Below, one piece after another: positions 25,187 through 39,246 of a stretch of 64,000 nt of DNA. Source of the stretch: Varroa destructor (Eukaryota; Arthropoda; Arachnida; Mesostigmata; Varroidae); assembly GCF_002443255.2 (NCBI RefSeq), contig NW_019211460.1, positions 28,988,481 to 29,052,480 on the forward strand, given 5' to 3'. The notes below the pieces were generated by a model. That model saw only the letters and a program-made list of their open reading frames with translations, was not told the DNA's origin and did not search any database. The first letter of the stretch is position 1; the number at the start of each line of letters is the position of its first letter. A program made the position numbers and the translations under genes.

Positions 25187-26475
25187 GGCATTAACACCAA
25201 ACTTACATATTTCTTCCGGAACCTCGCAGGTAAGTCGGGCTACCGATAACGGAAGCGTTTACTGTAATATGCTTATAATACGGTTAAAAATTAAACCTGC
25301 CAGGAGAAGGCTTAGAAATGTCGCAGTAACTCGTTTTCAATAAAGCAGGTCAGCATGTGAATAGTTTTACTGGTACCGTGATCGACCAACATCACCAGTC
25401 GAAGTGAGGGTGACCAATCTACCTATTTTTCCATGCTATTCGATTTTGTTCTTCTAAAGTCTAAAATATTCTTCGAAGCAACGATCATCGCTACTGTTAT
25501 TATTCATACATCACGGAAAATAATTACGATAATTAGTTTTGAGAATGTAACATTGCTGCGGAAAATTAGTGCTCGGAAGGGATGTTTGCTTATCACTTTT
25601 ATAGCAGAATATCGCAAGGCCCTGTTCAATAGAATCAGCAAATGCAGACGGACTACAGGCAACCCAAATGCTACGAGCGGACTTTCATGTCCTAATGATT
25701 GCATAGCCTTCGCACGTATTGAGCCAATACCCTCGAGATCAGAACCCATTTGAGAGTATTTCCAACCTCCAACCAACGTATAGAGAAAAGTCTGCTTATG
25801 GTAGTAGCAATACGAGGAACTGAAGCCGGTACGTTGAGAGCCTCAGAAGCGGTTTCCAATGTGAATATCGTAACCAATTTAGGGTTTTTTTTTAAAATAA
25901 TTGGGTCATAATAACTTTGCTCAGTTGGGCCAGGAAAGACGCGCCGTGGGAAAGTATGGGGGTCTATTTAACAGGCTGGACTATGACGATGTGATAATGA
26001 ACGGCCTGCGTAGTGATCGCTTATAGGTCACACGTGCGTATGCCAAGAGGTGCATACACAGAAAACGTAAGACTTCTTTATTACTATCTACATATATAAT
26101 CATCTACTACTATTATTCGCTACTAGCGAAAGATTCGACTGCTACGCGGTAACGTAAAAAAAAATAATATTCCGGCTCATTTTCGTTTATCGCAGCAGTG
26201 AGAGCAATACATACGTATGGCGGGCCGTAATTAAACGTTGGGCCAAAAGACGGCACTGCAAGCATTGGAAACGTCAAAGGGTTTGGCTTTCTCTGGGCTA
26301 GACAGAAGGCTACCATAGCAACTGCATAAAAATTGGATCATAACATAAAAAATCACAGAATAGCAACAACGAATAAATTCTGTAGTAACATTTCGAATAT
26401 CGTTAACACCGGCATAGGATAACATCGGTGTAATAGCTAAGTAGTCGCAGTATCTCGAGCCCACCAAATATTTAC

Positions 26476-26495
26476 TATATATATATATATATATA
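26476..26495. repeat. (TA)10 microsatellite
   Basis: 20 bases of uninterrupted TA. Confidence 0.95.
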
Positions 26496-28737
26496 GCACA
26501 ATATGTAGCGCATATCCATTTTATTCTTAGTTTTGTTTCGCCTGTTCGCCCGCTGCACACAGCTATGGCAGGTTTACGCTAATAGCGTCTATGATATCAT
26601 TGGACGCGACGTACCCCGACAAAGATCCTGCATACAAAATCAGACACGCACGCACACACACAAAACATTTGTGTATGCATATTGGTCTGTAAGATTTCGC
26701 ACGAGCGCCGTACTGCCACATAATGGCGATGACGAAGAGTCAACGAATAGAGGATGGGTACTGGCCGTCATGTTTAGCTTTGAAACCAAAAACCTTAGAG
26801 CAGCTCTTTCTTTTTCCCGTTCTCTCCTTTCTTCTATCGCATTTTAGTTAAGGAAAATGCGCATAATGGCTTCCGTTTGCTGACAGCTGTCTGCAAGCGT
26901 GATACAAACGAGAGCCAAGAGCGCCACGTCATTGGTCGTACAGCCTCCGCGCCTAAAAGCGCCAGCAGCAACTAGTCCAGCCAAACTTTCTTGCTGGCCT
27001 AGCGTAACTTATCTTCGACACTTTTTCTACAGCGGTACAGTCGAACGTATGCATGCTCCCTATGCTACATGAGCTACTTTTACAGCGATTTCTGTTCCTG
27101 CGCATATGTTTCTGACGAGCCGCTTTATCTGTTCTGTTCAGCGACGTACGTCCGGTGAACGTACCGGTCAGACTACGACTAGAACTTGGTGTCACTATTG
27201 TTGTATGGCAAGGAGGGGCACGATCGGCCCGGTCGAACAAAATCTATGGCTATACGATATTTACGCAGCTTCTCAAGTCGTCATTAGTTCTACTGCGAGC
27301 TCCGCTAGTAGTCGCCAACTAGGCAGCTACGTAGCTACCGTATGGCGCGCGCAGCTGACGTATTTCTTGTCATTGAACCTGCGAGTACTATCGTGAGTGA
27401 CGAACATACATATATACATATACACATGTATACGCATGTCTGTGTACACGCGTTTAGGAGCTGGGAACCGTTTTGGTGACGGCGTGATATGGACAGAAGT
27501 GCCGAAGGTTTTCGTCTAGTTTCTGCTGTTGTTTCTGTTACGTGGGTAGCGATAACGGTAAATTCTGTAGGACTATATCATTGTATACATCCGTTGGGTC
27601 TGAATTCGTGCTTAATCTAACGCAATACTCCTTGCTAAATCTCTTCGTATGTTGATACCACAAAAACGTATTAAGCGCTTTCCCAAAGCCAGTCTTCACC
27701 ACTTCGTTGTTTTTTTATTTTATCTGTTATGCTGAGGGCAAGCTTCCAGCTTCAGCTACAAGAATACCCCCACAGGCAACACCGTGCATATTTGTTTCGG
27801 ATCATACCCGTATGGGCGTGCGGCGATGGTCAGTTTGACTTCTTGGTAAACTAGTTTGAATATACGTAAGGAAAGAAACTTAAGAAACACGAATAGCTTT
27901 TCCTATTGCTCCTCGTCGCTGCTTCTATCATTATGATTTTCATCTTTGCTTCGCTGAATCAGTTTTCGTTTCGGAACATTTCGACTCTCTTCTATTACTG
28001 GTACTGCACTAAAGGCGTATCAGGCACACACCATCTGATCATGCAGGCCGCACCAAATGAGAATTGCCCTTCAAGAATGATCGCTTTGCTACATCTAAAA
28101 TACACTGGCTACCAAATACGATTCGACTTGTGGTTGAGCCTTATAAAGGCTTGTCGCGGTACAATTTAGAGCATGTGTAGTACGCGAACGTTACTTGCAA
28201 TCATGCTCCGGTGGTAGCTTCCATAGCGTATTTCAAGGTACATATTGGGCGGATCGTGATCTAACTTAACAGACAAAAGCCTTCCATTAATGCACAGTGC
28301 TCCGTCAGGGATATCTTCAGAACATCTCGCACTTATCATGAGTACAATTGTATTTACTGCGAAGGCTGCACGTCTAGTTTAATAAACCCACAAATATATA
28401 ATATAAAATATAATATGATAACAAAGGGGCAAACAACTGATCTACTAGTTATATAGTAGCACCTCGTTTGGGTTTATAGCGAGTACACGGATGGTTGTTC
28501 CGCTCGCTCTTTATGCTCTCTACCGCCGATCCTACTCCGTCCATCCCAGCTACCAGTTCGAAACGGGGCGTTAGGGAATGATGAGATGGATATATCTCAT
28601 TATAGTATAATAGACATATGGAAATAATACCAGTGAAGACCGTACGGCCTGGTAAACCATAGTAGGCTTGATTCTTATCGCGCGATGTAACGCAATCGTT
28701 TCTTCAAACAAAGAAAGCCTAGCGAGAGCGGTTGGCA

Positions 28738-29157
28738 TCAATCCGTTTCAGTTTTCTTCGGAAAGATCACAAGCGAGTATTTCAGGTTCTTCACACGAAA
28801 CCAACAATTATCAGAGTGGTTAGACACAACTTTCTGGACTCCTTTCGCTTGTAGGTGATCGACAAGCGACTGAGATCCTGTCTCTAAACGCAAGTCGAGT
28901 GTCAAAAATGTATGTATACTCTTATCAGCACTTGTTATTCGCGGCATAAACAGAATGAAACAATTTCTGTAACTGGGGTTATTGTTGTCCTTAAACATTC
29001 TATTATGATTTTTCTCTATACAGCTACCGAGCCAGTGGTGGCACTGATGGCAACAGCGGTGGCATATGCTCTGAGGGTCTTCATATAAACAATCGTTATG
29101 TATATTGGCAATCTTTTGCAGACTTTTGTCAACGGTTGAAATTTCCTGCTCGTATCG
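28738..29157 (-). CDS. Candidate terminal exon of an unrecognised protein
   Basis: An open frame of 139 codons ends in TGA at 28740-28738. An internal ATG at 28998 would give 86 residues. The translation has coding-like composition with few improbable runs; its second half includes ETGSQSLVDHLQAKGVQKVV and SDNCWFRVKNLKYSLVIFP. Upstream of the ATG the same frame stays open through a Cys/His-rich patch (CHRCCHQCHHW) to an in-frame TAG at 29160-29158. That TAG, a GAGCAG ending at 29146 or a CCCTCAG nearer the patch could each be the splice acceptor. I do not recognise the family. It could instead be a retroelement-derived open frame or chance. Confidence 0.3.
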   Translation of the reverse strand, partial: RYEQEISTVDKSLQKIANIHNDCLYEDPQSICHRCCHQCHHWLGSCIEKNHNRMFKDNNNPSYRNCFILFMPRITSADKSIHTFLTLDLRLETGSQSLVDHLQAKGVQKVVSNHSDNCWFRVKNLKYSLVIFPKKTETD

Positions 29158-29650
29158 CTAATACCTTAGAGGGCCCGCTTTTGCCACATAATCCGTAGGG
29201 ACACCTTTATTCGCAGTATTTAAGCAGTTCCGCGTTCCTGCGCAGTTTTTTTTGCTTCCAAGTATCGAGATTGAGGCACAAAGTTATCTCGACCAAGTGT
29301 CGTTTCTTTTTCACGACAAATCCATACATTTTTAACAATATCATTCGAAAATTCCCAGGTAATGCCGTGCAGGTTTAGTATCTGACGGTGTTGCTTGGGA
29401 AAATTTTGCGAAGCGCCTGCACAGTTTGGACACGCTAAACTTTTTTTAAAATACTAAGGTAACATACTAAAGGTACCATTAGATTGATTAGCTCATTCAT
29501 ATCGGTACCAATATTTATAGAAAGGGTATTCCCAAAACCAATGCGTTTGTTGGTTTTATGGCAGATCGGCATAATACTATTTAATTCTTTATCTCATCTC
29601 GGATTGTTTAGTTTCGCCAGTGTAACTTTGTATCCCGGAACCGTCTCAAC

Positions 29651-29672
29651 TTTTTTTTTTTTTTTTTTTTTT
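29651..29672. repeat. T22 homopolymer
   Basis: 22 consecutive T, followed by ATTTACAG. Could be the poly(A) tail of a minus-strand retro-insert or an extreme pyrimidine tract. Confidence 0.95.
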
Positions 29673-32600
29673 ATTTACAGGGTATTGTACTGAGTTGAGT
29701 ATTTTATTTTGGTACTTGCGTTCCATGACAAACTCTAAATAATGCAGTGATCGCTGTGGTTTACTGGTCACACCGCATTGTGCTTATGGTCAATGAACAG
29801 TGAACAAAAATCTTGTTTTTTTTTTATTTTTGTATCGATGCAGGTGTTTTTTCTAACTTCGTTTTAGATAGAGTTCTCTCCAGAAACAACAGCAAGCTAT
29901 TTCTTTTTTAGCAGCTTATATAGAATTACTATGACGAATTGGCGAGCTTTTCAGCACAACCCTATACAGGTATTTCGGCTTCCCGGATGTTCTGCATTTA
30001 TCTATGCACAAAGGTTGATTTTTACATAGAAAATTGATTTTTTCTCTGATGTTAGCAGGTCCGTCACCTTTCGGCAACCTGTAATAGAAATAGTAAAATT
30101 TGTGTAACGTTTCATATACATAATAGACTCCGTTTTGATTATACCTTCTCGACTTACTTTAACGATATAGTATTTCATAATATAGACCTTCATGGCACAG
30201 TTATGGCAGATTCAGCCTGGCTCTGACATAGGCTATCATTCATTCAGCTAATTTTTTCTTAGATTATGCGACAGACTCCAAAAAAGCATTTGCGACAAAA
30301 ACTTTTTTGGTTCCTCGAAGCCTTGTGGCACATAATTAGCCTTAGATCATTATAAAACAGCTGTGACGCGCGCTGAAGGCATACTTATTTCAAAAGAATA
30401 GCCCCAGCCAGCATGTACGATTAAATTTTAATACATCTCTACCGAACAAAGTGTACCCTATTCAACTTAGTTTGGGTCGAATTTATCTTGGGAGGCGCAC
30501 GAAGTAAACTCACTTGCAAACTCTACCCATTCCGTCCTGATATCACCATTTTCTTCCGCAGACTGAATGGTTGTCGGCCACGAACGTTGTCGATCCGCCT
30601 CACCGGATTGTTGTTCAGTGGTCATTTATCTATGTAAGTATTTGTCGAAATCAGAGTTGGGTTTGCCTGAACTGACATCTTCATTTTATCCCCACCTCAT
30701 TCACCGTTCTTCTATTGCCGCCGTGTTTTTTCTGTATTTCCACGAAACGTCCAGTGTCCATTGCGCTGGCATCAACGCGCGTACAGCTACATCTGCTCGG
30801 AATTTTTATGCGATCTCCAGCCGGCATAGAATAGCGGCTAGTGGCTTATGCCCACAGTGTATCACACAGTTCGAATTCGATCGGACGCTCTCCGCGCGAG
30901 GCGTAATATACGGATGAATAGATGCCAACGCCGAGCGTTCAGACCGAGAATAGATTAGCCCTTGGCTAGCATCAGTCTTTCTCTTTTCGGGTTCCCGCTT
31001 TTGCTTTCTGCGGCTGGCTAATTGTGTTTGGAGTGGGCATCTTTTCTTCGTGAATTTTCGTGCCGACTCGATGCCGCTGACACAATCTACGAAATATTGC
31101 TTGACGCTGTTGTACCTGTTGTTGCGTTTTTTTGATCGGCGAGCCCATCGCGATGTCTCAATCGATGGCTCAGCGGGACTGATCCGCATACTTGTAACGG
31201 GAGTGCCATGATGTTGAAGTTCGTGTTGGCAATTCGGATCTATCCGGACTCAATAGCGTGCACTCCGTGCCGATGTACACTTGTCGATGAGTGCGCTGCG
31301 CGTTTGTGTAATTGGTATTGTTCTCACATTGACATATGTACGACAAATCATTGATGGTTACCGTAGGGCCTCATCGTTGTAGCGGTTGTTACCGTTATAG
31401 CTGAAATGATCTGCCTCACATGAGGCATCATTTGTTAGCACAAACGGGCCTATATTTCTACACGTTCAGTGTGCAAGGAAAGAGGACCAATTCTTTTAAC
31501 GTCTTATTCGAGTTGAAGCTTTGTCCGGTCTCTTTCGTTGCCTGGTACGTCGCCTGACTCGAATCCCTCCTTAAGAGTGGCCTTGTACACAAGTTACGCG
31601 AAGTTTCATCAACATATATAGCATAATCGGCGTCTGCTGATGACGAGAGTCGTTCTGATTAGGGCTAACCAGAACGTGTTGTTTGATACGAGCCGCACGC
31701 ATATAGTGATTAGTATGGTCTTTGTCTCACGTGTTGTTAGACTGAACCTCGAATCCTTTGCTGTAGTAGACTGATTTTCTCTTTTGGACTGTTCCTATCT
31801 CCTTAGTAGCTTCTGCTGCTTTAGCTGTGGTATCAGTATTACCATAACTATTGTGCTGCCATGCTGTTGTCCCAGTAGAGCTGAGTAGAAAAAGTCCTTT
31901 AACGAAGCAGGAAACCTTCGGCGAGGTTGGCCTCGTGTGCGGTGATTCCATTTGGCCATCGAAGTCCTACTTAATGGCAGCAGTGCACGCAGGCTTGGAT
32001 CAAGCAGGAAAGACCGGTGAACTCGCATGTGAACAAATCTTCCACATGGGAGGGACGGACAAATAGAGAAAATTAGCATAAACACAACGTTATCGTCACA
32101 ATGGCAGTGCTTGTGATGGTAATGATGACCGTGTGTGATTGCAGTTTCATCTGCTTACAACAACAACTTGTCTGCAAGAATCCAGTTAAGATACATTTCA
32201 AATAATCATTGCTCATATTTGCGGTGGTAATAGTAGAGGTTGATCGCTTCGGGTCAATCTGCACCGGAAAAGCAGCGTAGGAAGTATTTAACACAGCCCA
32301 ATTAGTCCTTGCGTAAAGCGATGCTTGTTTCTGTACTTTTCTATATAAGACATCCTAGTTGAATTTTACTTATAACAGCTTTGACGGAGAATTAAAGAAT
32401 ACGTTCTTGATCTGAGCCTGCCAAGCGGTACTAACTGCCGTGATGTTCACCTTATGAGCCTTCACACGTAGAAACCCTGATACCATTATCGAACAGCGAG
32501 CACAGTCCTTTTGAAACATAAAAGTGGTCATGAATGTTTAGCTATTCTATCAAACGTATAGCAACGATTTGGAACGAAGTTGCAACTACGTAGGGCACAG

Positions 32601-35022
32601 ACAAGTGGTTACTTTAACATACGCTCGTGCTGGAAATTATGTTAACTCACTTCGCATTTGAACCGTTGTCCTTAAAAACTTTTTTAAATAGAAAATCAAC
32701 TCGGAAGGCTTTTTCTTATTTTATGGATATTCGATAGGCGACGATCATACAAGCTATTGGTAGTAAACAAACATACGTCCTAATGTCGATGTTTTACGAT
32801 TCCAAATATACTGTGTTCTGATCTTATGTGACGTGTCGCCATCTGGCGGCTGCTAGGGCCTGTTGGCCGAAAATCTCTGCGTGTGAGGCAAATTTTTACT
32901 TAGCAAATGAATAGTAGCAATGTTCAGGATTCCCGGCCAATGTTGACCTTAAAAGAGGTGGCGGATCTACATAATTTCTCTTCGCTTGAGTAAGCACAGA
33001 ACACTGTTAGGAGCTGTTAGGACTTGACAGGAAAAACCGTCTGCTTGACAGATGTACGGTGCGTTGACATAGCTCGTCCGCAAACATACGTCCCCTATTT
33101 TTCCCCCTTAGACTTTGAAATCCTTACCGTGAGACAGCTTCGGAAACCCGACCGTTTTAAGCAGACGTTCGCCGACATATATCTGCAATCACCAGTTTAG
33201 AAATAGGTTGTCCTTGTTGAAATGTGAGAAGCCTACATACTTTAACTTACTGACAGATACCTGTGAAGTTAGCGCTGAAAACCAGAAGAAGATGCCATGG
33301 TTAGGTCGATGATGGCGATGGTGGTGGGTTTCAAGGTTTCCATGTGATCCAGCCCGTAGCGTCGAAACAGAAAAATAAGTTGCCGGCTAAAATATCTGAG
33401 TCAGTCGAAGACCAGACTCCTGCATACATAAAAGACTTGTTCAAGTGGGATTCGCTCAGAGTCGCGTATTCGATGTAAAAAAAAACGGATTATTCTCTTG
33501 CAGGTGTTGGGGATAAGCTTAGTTGCAGCGGTAATTTTCTTATGCCTCAGTGCTACTATTATTCTTATTATTAAAACCGTGTTAAAACTATGAAAAGATC
33601 AACTGGTGTCACTCGTTAGGTCGGCTAAGATAGCTAAGCCTAAGGACTTTATAAAAAATAACTGATTTGCTTCGTTTCTGAATAAAAAGCTAAATTGTTG
33701 TGCCCATACAACGATTCTCGAAAAATTATTGCTCTTTAATGCTTATAATAAAGTGATAATTCGAATAGAAGTTCCTGAAAGGGCTTAGTTCGTTCGATCT
33801 CGGTGGTTTGAGACCTTCTGGTATACGAATGTCTGAGCAGAAAATAAGCTCGCTTCGTAAGCAGAGCGCGTTTCGGACCCCAGCCCTATGGCACGTAGGA
33901 TTCCTAATATCTTTTCTAATTTTCTATTTAAGAAACGTGAGGCGTATCTCCTACTATTTTTCGACAAAAGCGTATGCGAGGCTTGTCTTAATTCAAGAGT
34001 AGAGGCAAATGTCGCGTCTCACGCATCCCATCTATTTTAAGTTCCATTATTGCGTTGCTCTGTCAGGTGCTACTCCTATACATTCAATGATGCCGAAGTC
34101 GTCGGCCAGTGAGTCCAGGTCAGCTAGTATCGATTGATCATATGACCTCTCGCAGTCGCAGACAGATCCATTGTAATGAAGATATTTATTTCTCTCAGAT
34201 AAGCAGCACAAGTGCAAATTTCGTCGTAACTCTGAAGGATGACAGATATTTTGCGACGTTATACTGTTACCTGGTGTTGTTACAAATTGTCGTTTGGACT
34301 CTGAGGTTAGCGAGCAAATCGCATTGGGCTGGCCGTAGCTGTTCATTATGCAGCCTATTGCTCTATACTTGCATAGGAACTGAAGTGTGAATCAGCGGCT
34401 ACTATCTCGTTTTCAAAGTATATGTATCATAATGCACCGCCTGTAACGCCGATGCGTTACCCATAGGAATGAATTCAATATGCATCTGTGTGTGGCAGGT
34501 GAAATAGAAATTAAGTGGCTACGTTACGGTGGCGTGGACTGAAGTAGGGATGAAATGGAAAAAGATTTACTGGTTTTCCAACGGCCCCGTCCCGTAAGGG
34601 TGTTTTCAACTTTAACCAAATCGCCTTTTTACTAAGTTTGTTTCAATGGTACCCACAGTAAAGTTGACAAAGTGCTAAACGTCAGAGATGTGATTTAGAG
34701 CTGCCAAGAGCAAAGAGACGTAGAAAAGAAACAAAAAGCACTTAGAAGATAAAGGAAAATAAATTAGACGTATTCAGGGGGACTACAGTGTCAGTTTATG
34801 ATATAAAAAAAATCATAAGTCTGTCGGTGTATGGCCTGAATTCGTTTTGCCTTACGACGACAGTGAACGCAGCTCACTTTTAGGCAGCAGCGGTCAAGTT
34901 CGCTCACTGCACACAATGACCGGATCAGGAGCCGAATTATTGCGTTATTTACAAATTAACAAACAAAATTCGTCGTACTGTTTTAAGAATTCTCGAAATT
35001 ATTAAGTATTTATCACTATACC

Positions 35023-35042
35023 TTTTTTTTTTTTTTTTTTTT
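35023..35042. repeat. T20 homopolymer
   Basis: 20 consecutive T. Confidence 0.95.
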
Positions 35043-35271
35043 ATAGAATGCTTGATATTCTCCATTAAAGATGGCCGCCAACCTGGACTGACAGAAGGAA
35101 CTCAGCCTAACAAACAAACGTATTACGCAACTTAACGCAAGATAAGGAATCATAATTTCCTAGTTGTTGGACAAATTTATTAGTGAGGAACACAACGTGT
35201 TCTTTAGGCCGATCGATGCTACTAGAAACGCACGAGATTACGGTAAAGCTAGCTTGGGGTAAAATATCTTG

Positions 35272-35316
35272 TATATATATATATATATATATACATATAT
35301 ACATATATATGTATAT
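35272..35316. repeat. Compound (TA)n / (TACA)n microsatellite
   Basis: 45 bases of TA with interspersed C and G interruptions. Confidence 0.93.
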
Positions 35317-36621
35317 GGCGTCTAGATTCCGGTAATGCTTAGTGGTCTGTTTGTGGTAGTGGGCATGCGTTCGCTATTTATAATACTAGAAGGAAACTAG
35401 TTTTTCCTAGAACAAGACCAACTTGTACCGGCTCAAGCAGTGCCACGTTTTCCGAATTGGAAGGAAATCAACTATTTTTGAATCGTTTTTTGTTTACATC
35501 AACAAGACTGGGAATTTACCTTTTTGCCCAAAATCAAGGGTCTACGTTATTACCAGTTTTTATGTGGTTTCTGAAAAATCTGAGGAGGATTTCTATGAGG
35601 AAAACCAGAAGATCTTTGAAGAAAAAAGCTAACAATTCATCAGCTCAGCAAAGCAAAAGATTCCATGTTTGATGCACCTGGATTTTCGGTGGAGAAATGA
35701 ACGCGGCCGCCCAAGTCGTAATAGGAGAATATCAATTACCAATCGAAACGTCCAAATAAAGTCCAATAGTTAGCCTTCTTAGAACTTTTTTCCGGTGTTT
35801 TCAATAGCATTTTTTTTATATACAGCCTATTAGAACGATACTCTACTGCCTAACGCACGGCTGCTGTCAAAAAATGATTTACAGATAAAGGATGAAATGT
35901 TTTAAAAGTAGCCTGCCTGCGGTTTAGTTGGCGAACTATAACTGACGAGCTGTTATAGCCATGACTGGTAGTTATTGAGTACACATGACCGTCAAAAATG
36001 ACACTTGTAAAACATGCGAAGAAAATTCCCAGCCTGAGGCATAAGAAGACGGCCGGACTTCTTGCCCTGCCTATATATTACTACGGCTATGAATGTCATC
36101 AACAAAAATCTGGTAGTGTTACAGCATAAAAGTCCTAACTGCTAGCTGACGCATCGTTAGTTCTCGCAGCAGCGGAGTCCGCGCTCGACTAACCCTGTGC
36201 AAGTGACTAAACCGTCAGACCGACCAACTGCCTAAAAACCGAGCGAGGATCATATTAGTTACCGACCAAATCGTATCGAAAGCAGCGTCAGGTAACGGTT
36301 CACGTCGAGGCTCAAGGACGAGCTCGGCCACGAAGGGCTAGTATCAATGAGAAGTGATGTAGGCACTGAAGGAAAAGTGTGCCGTACGCAAAGCAAACAG
36401 CCATATGCCGTACGAAGTCATCAGAGTCGGACCGTAAAGACTCCACAAAGGTAAGCGTCGTGTAAGGACGATAAACTGGATTGTGTGGTCGCCCGAAGAC
36501 TGTGGTGGACTACTAGGGAGCCAGCCAGCCAGCCAGGAGGCGTCGCGTTAAGTACGCGAGACCATTTATGCACTGACTCATAAATGCAAACATCCCCTAG
36601 TCTGGACGTGGTTGCGGTATT

Positions 36622-36660
36622 AAAAAAAAAAAAAAATATATATATATATACTTTTTTTTT
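36622..36660. repeat. A15-(TA)7-C-T9 self-complementary tract
   Basis: Poly-A, a TA run and poly-T in succession, able to fold into an A/T hairpin. Confidence 0.93.
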
Positions 36661-37457
36661 CACCCCGCACATCGGACTAGCCCATCACAATACGCAAACA
36701 TTGAACCATCTACTATTAAAACATGGTCACATAAACGAATTACTACAGGTATCCCTTTTCTATATGTATACACTCTGCGTAGCTGCTAGCAAGCATCCTG
36801 CTAGTGTTGCACCATTAGTAAAAAAAAACTCTGATTCGCTTATGTATTTGATTATTTGATTGCCATTTGTTGAGTTAATATCGAGTTGAGCTGCCACAGA
36901 GCCGACACGAGCAGGTCAGCTGTAGCCTTTCTCACCCTTCTGCTTTCACTGATCGTAAATTCTGCTTGTGGATCGGCTCTGCCCAGTAGCTCCGAACAAC
37001 CATTTCACCGCCAACCAGACGACGCTCATTGGCTTAGCATTAGCAAAAAATTCATTGCGTGAACAATATTTCCAAAAAATCGCCCGTCCACTATTCCAAC
37101 GGCTACTTATATGTTATAGTACTGCCACATTACCAGCCTAGTTACTTGGGCGCGTCTCGCAATCTTGGCAGCAGGGGCGTATTCATCGTTGTGATATCCG
37201 TTGCACGATACTGTGCGATTCCGATTGTTTCAATACACGATCGCTGGTTCTCTAAGGTCTTACACTGACCTCCCGTTGACTGTTCTCGGTGAGTGCGAAT
37301 GATCTTGAAGGGAATACCCACAATTGTTATCGCTAACTTACGATACTGATTGGAATTTGTGTTGCAGTCGATGAACTTATAATTCCACTACATAACTAGC
37401 TGGTTATCTGGCACAGACTAGATATGGCTAAAGCTTCGTGGCGTGATGGGTATATTT

Positions 37458-37473
37458 GGGGGGGGGGGGGGGG
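37458..37473. repeat. G16 homopolymer
   Basis: 16 consecutive G, unusual in AT-rich DNA and capable of G-quadruplex formation on the plus strand. Confidence 0.95.
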
Positions 37474-39246
37474 TAAGATTGTCGAAAGAAGACCGCGTCA
37501 AATCGATACATTCTTCGTGGGTTGCATGTTCGCCGTGATCAGACCATCACCATGGTGTAGAAATCTCTCTGTTGTTTGCTGCAAGGGACAGTCAAGGACA
37601 CTTGAATGCGAACGAACGTGCCCGTCTTTATCGCCGTATTTAGAGTCTGCACGTTTTAACACGTTGCAATAGATATGAGGTTTTTCCAATCTGATTGTTC
37701 CGATAAGAGTACTTAAACGGCGTGCCATCGAACAGTTTCCTTTCATGGCGCTGCTCACTACGCAACTCGACGGTTATCGGTCACAGCTTCTGATTCGATA
37801 TCATACCGTGAGAATATCTCTGTAATATGTTGCTCCGCTTTAGATTAACGGTGTTACGTATATTAGATCTAGGTTGTTCGAACAATGGAAAAAAAGTGTG
37901 ACATAATAATGAATTAAACATGCGAGCATAGGTGGTATATTTCCGCTAAAAATATAAACTATATATATCTAACTAAGTAGCGAATCACACAATTCAGTTT
38001 AGATCGTGATTTATGTCACCTCTTCCTACTAGATATAGCTGTCGGCGAGCAATTCCGACAGATGAGCAACTCAGCTATCGTATCATCCAACGATTTTATT
38101 GCAAAATAGCTCGTTTGCACGAAGAACGATAGATCGTGTATTTACGATGTACTTATCGCTCTCGTGCTGCCATATGCTATTCATCGCTTGTCAACCATAA
38201 CCTCGACGGAGATTAGCCTACCCGAACAACAAATGCCCTTCAAGAGTTTTAGAAAGTTAGCTGGCCACTTCAGCATCCCTATCCGACAGCCCGAAATAGA
38301 GGCGTCCACGATACGAACACGTTGAACTGCATTCTATCTCATTAATAAGTTACCAGTTGCGTGCAACGTCCTCGACTTTGGTCGCAGCCTGCGGAAAGGG
38401 CTTTTCGAAGAGTGTTGCTCAAAATCATATATTTAAGGCGTTGTTTAGACGATCGTTTGATGGCATCAGTGAGATCCTGTCGTTTCTGTCTACATGTGTA
38501 ATATCTTAAACAATATTAAGCTGGAATCGAAATAAGCTAGCGGTTTAATTGTGGTCATATTTCCTAAAAACTAGAATATCTGGCGAAACAGTTGTATTGA
38601 TCTTCTAGTCACGAGCTTGGATCTGCTTCCGTTTTTGTTGCACAGTGGAATGATTGATGATACGTACACCTATAATGTACATGTATGGCAGAAGTAAATC
38701 TGCTTTTGCTCAGTCTCCATTTTCTGCTGAGTTTGGCCTTCCAGCTTGGCGGTATTGTGCCATGAAAGAAAGACGCGCCTCGAATAGTGAGTTGAAGAAG
38801 CGACTTTTCGGGTCTACCGCTCCGAGATAAACACTGAAAAGAATCGAGAAATCCAGAGCAAGTTTGGGGTCATGCTAGACGGCCAAAAAACTGACTGCTC
38901 TATAGGCTGGGTCGGCCATAGATTGTTGCTGTGAAATGGGCGTCTATCGAGAATACGCCTAAGTGTGACCAGTTCTCGGTTGTTATGCAGCTGTCACCAG
39001 AAGCATATGCTCACGGCGTGGTTGATGACGGCAAAACCTTTGTAGCCTGTCCTATGTCACGTATAAAAGCTATGGCGCTCGCACATCAACGTAAGAATCG
39101 CTTCCGTGCCGCACGAGCTTGCAGAAAAAGGGCGCCACTTCTGGCCGAATATACCATATGTTTGATTATGGTATTTGATATGTTTCTTTCTTTCTCGATA
39201 GTTTACTGCTATTGCGTTACCATTGCTGTTAGGTTGTACTGCTCAG

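Larger units (their letters stand above)
11101..28737. other. Intergenic or intronic region
   Basis: No gene is supported except the weak exon candidate at 11.88 kb. Strong plus-strand splice-acceptor-like sequences occur at 20941 and 21342 but are followed by early stops in most frames. Simple repeats lie at 17761, 20083, 23288, 25164 and 26476. The 23.7-24.3 kb stretch is open in several frames because one strand is purine-rich. Confidence 0.55.

Noticed and set aside
25187..25230. Short ATG frame MALTPNLHISSGTSQ ending in a perfect GTAAGT donor
   Set aside because: A good donor alone, directly after a TA microsatellite, is not enough to call a first exon. No partner acceptor was found.
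25504..25877. Minus-strand frames resembling a transposase helix-turn-helix (SEALNVPASVPRIATTISR)
   Set aside because: The likeness is limited to a short segment, with no catalytic motifs or inverted repeats around it.
30806..31189. 127-codon ATG frame on the minus strand, basic and Ser-rich
   Set aside because: Its composition is loosely coding-like, but there is no motif, and a comparable open frame lies on the opposite strand. Too weak to call.
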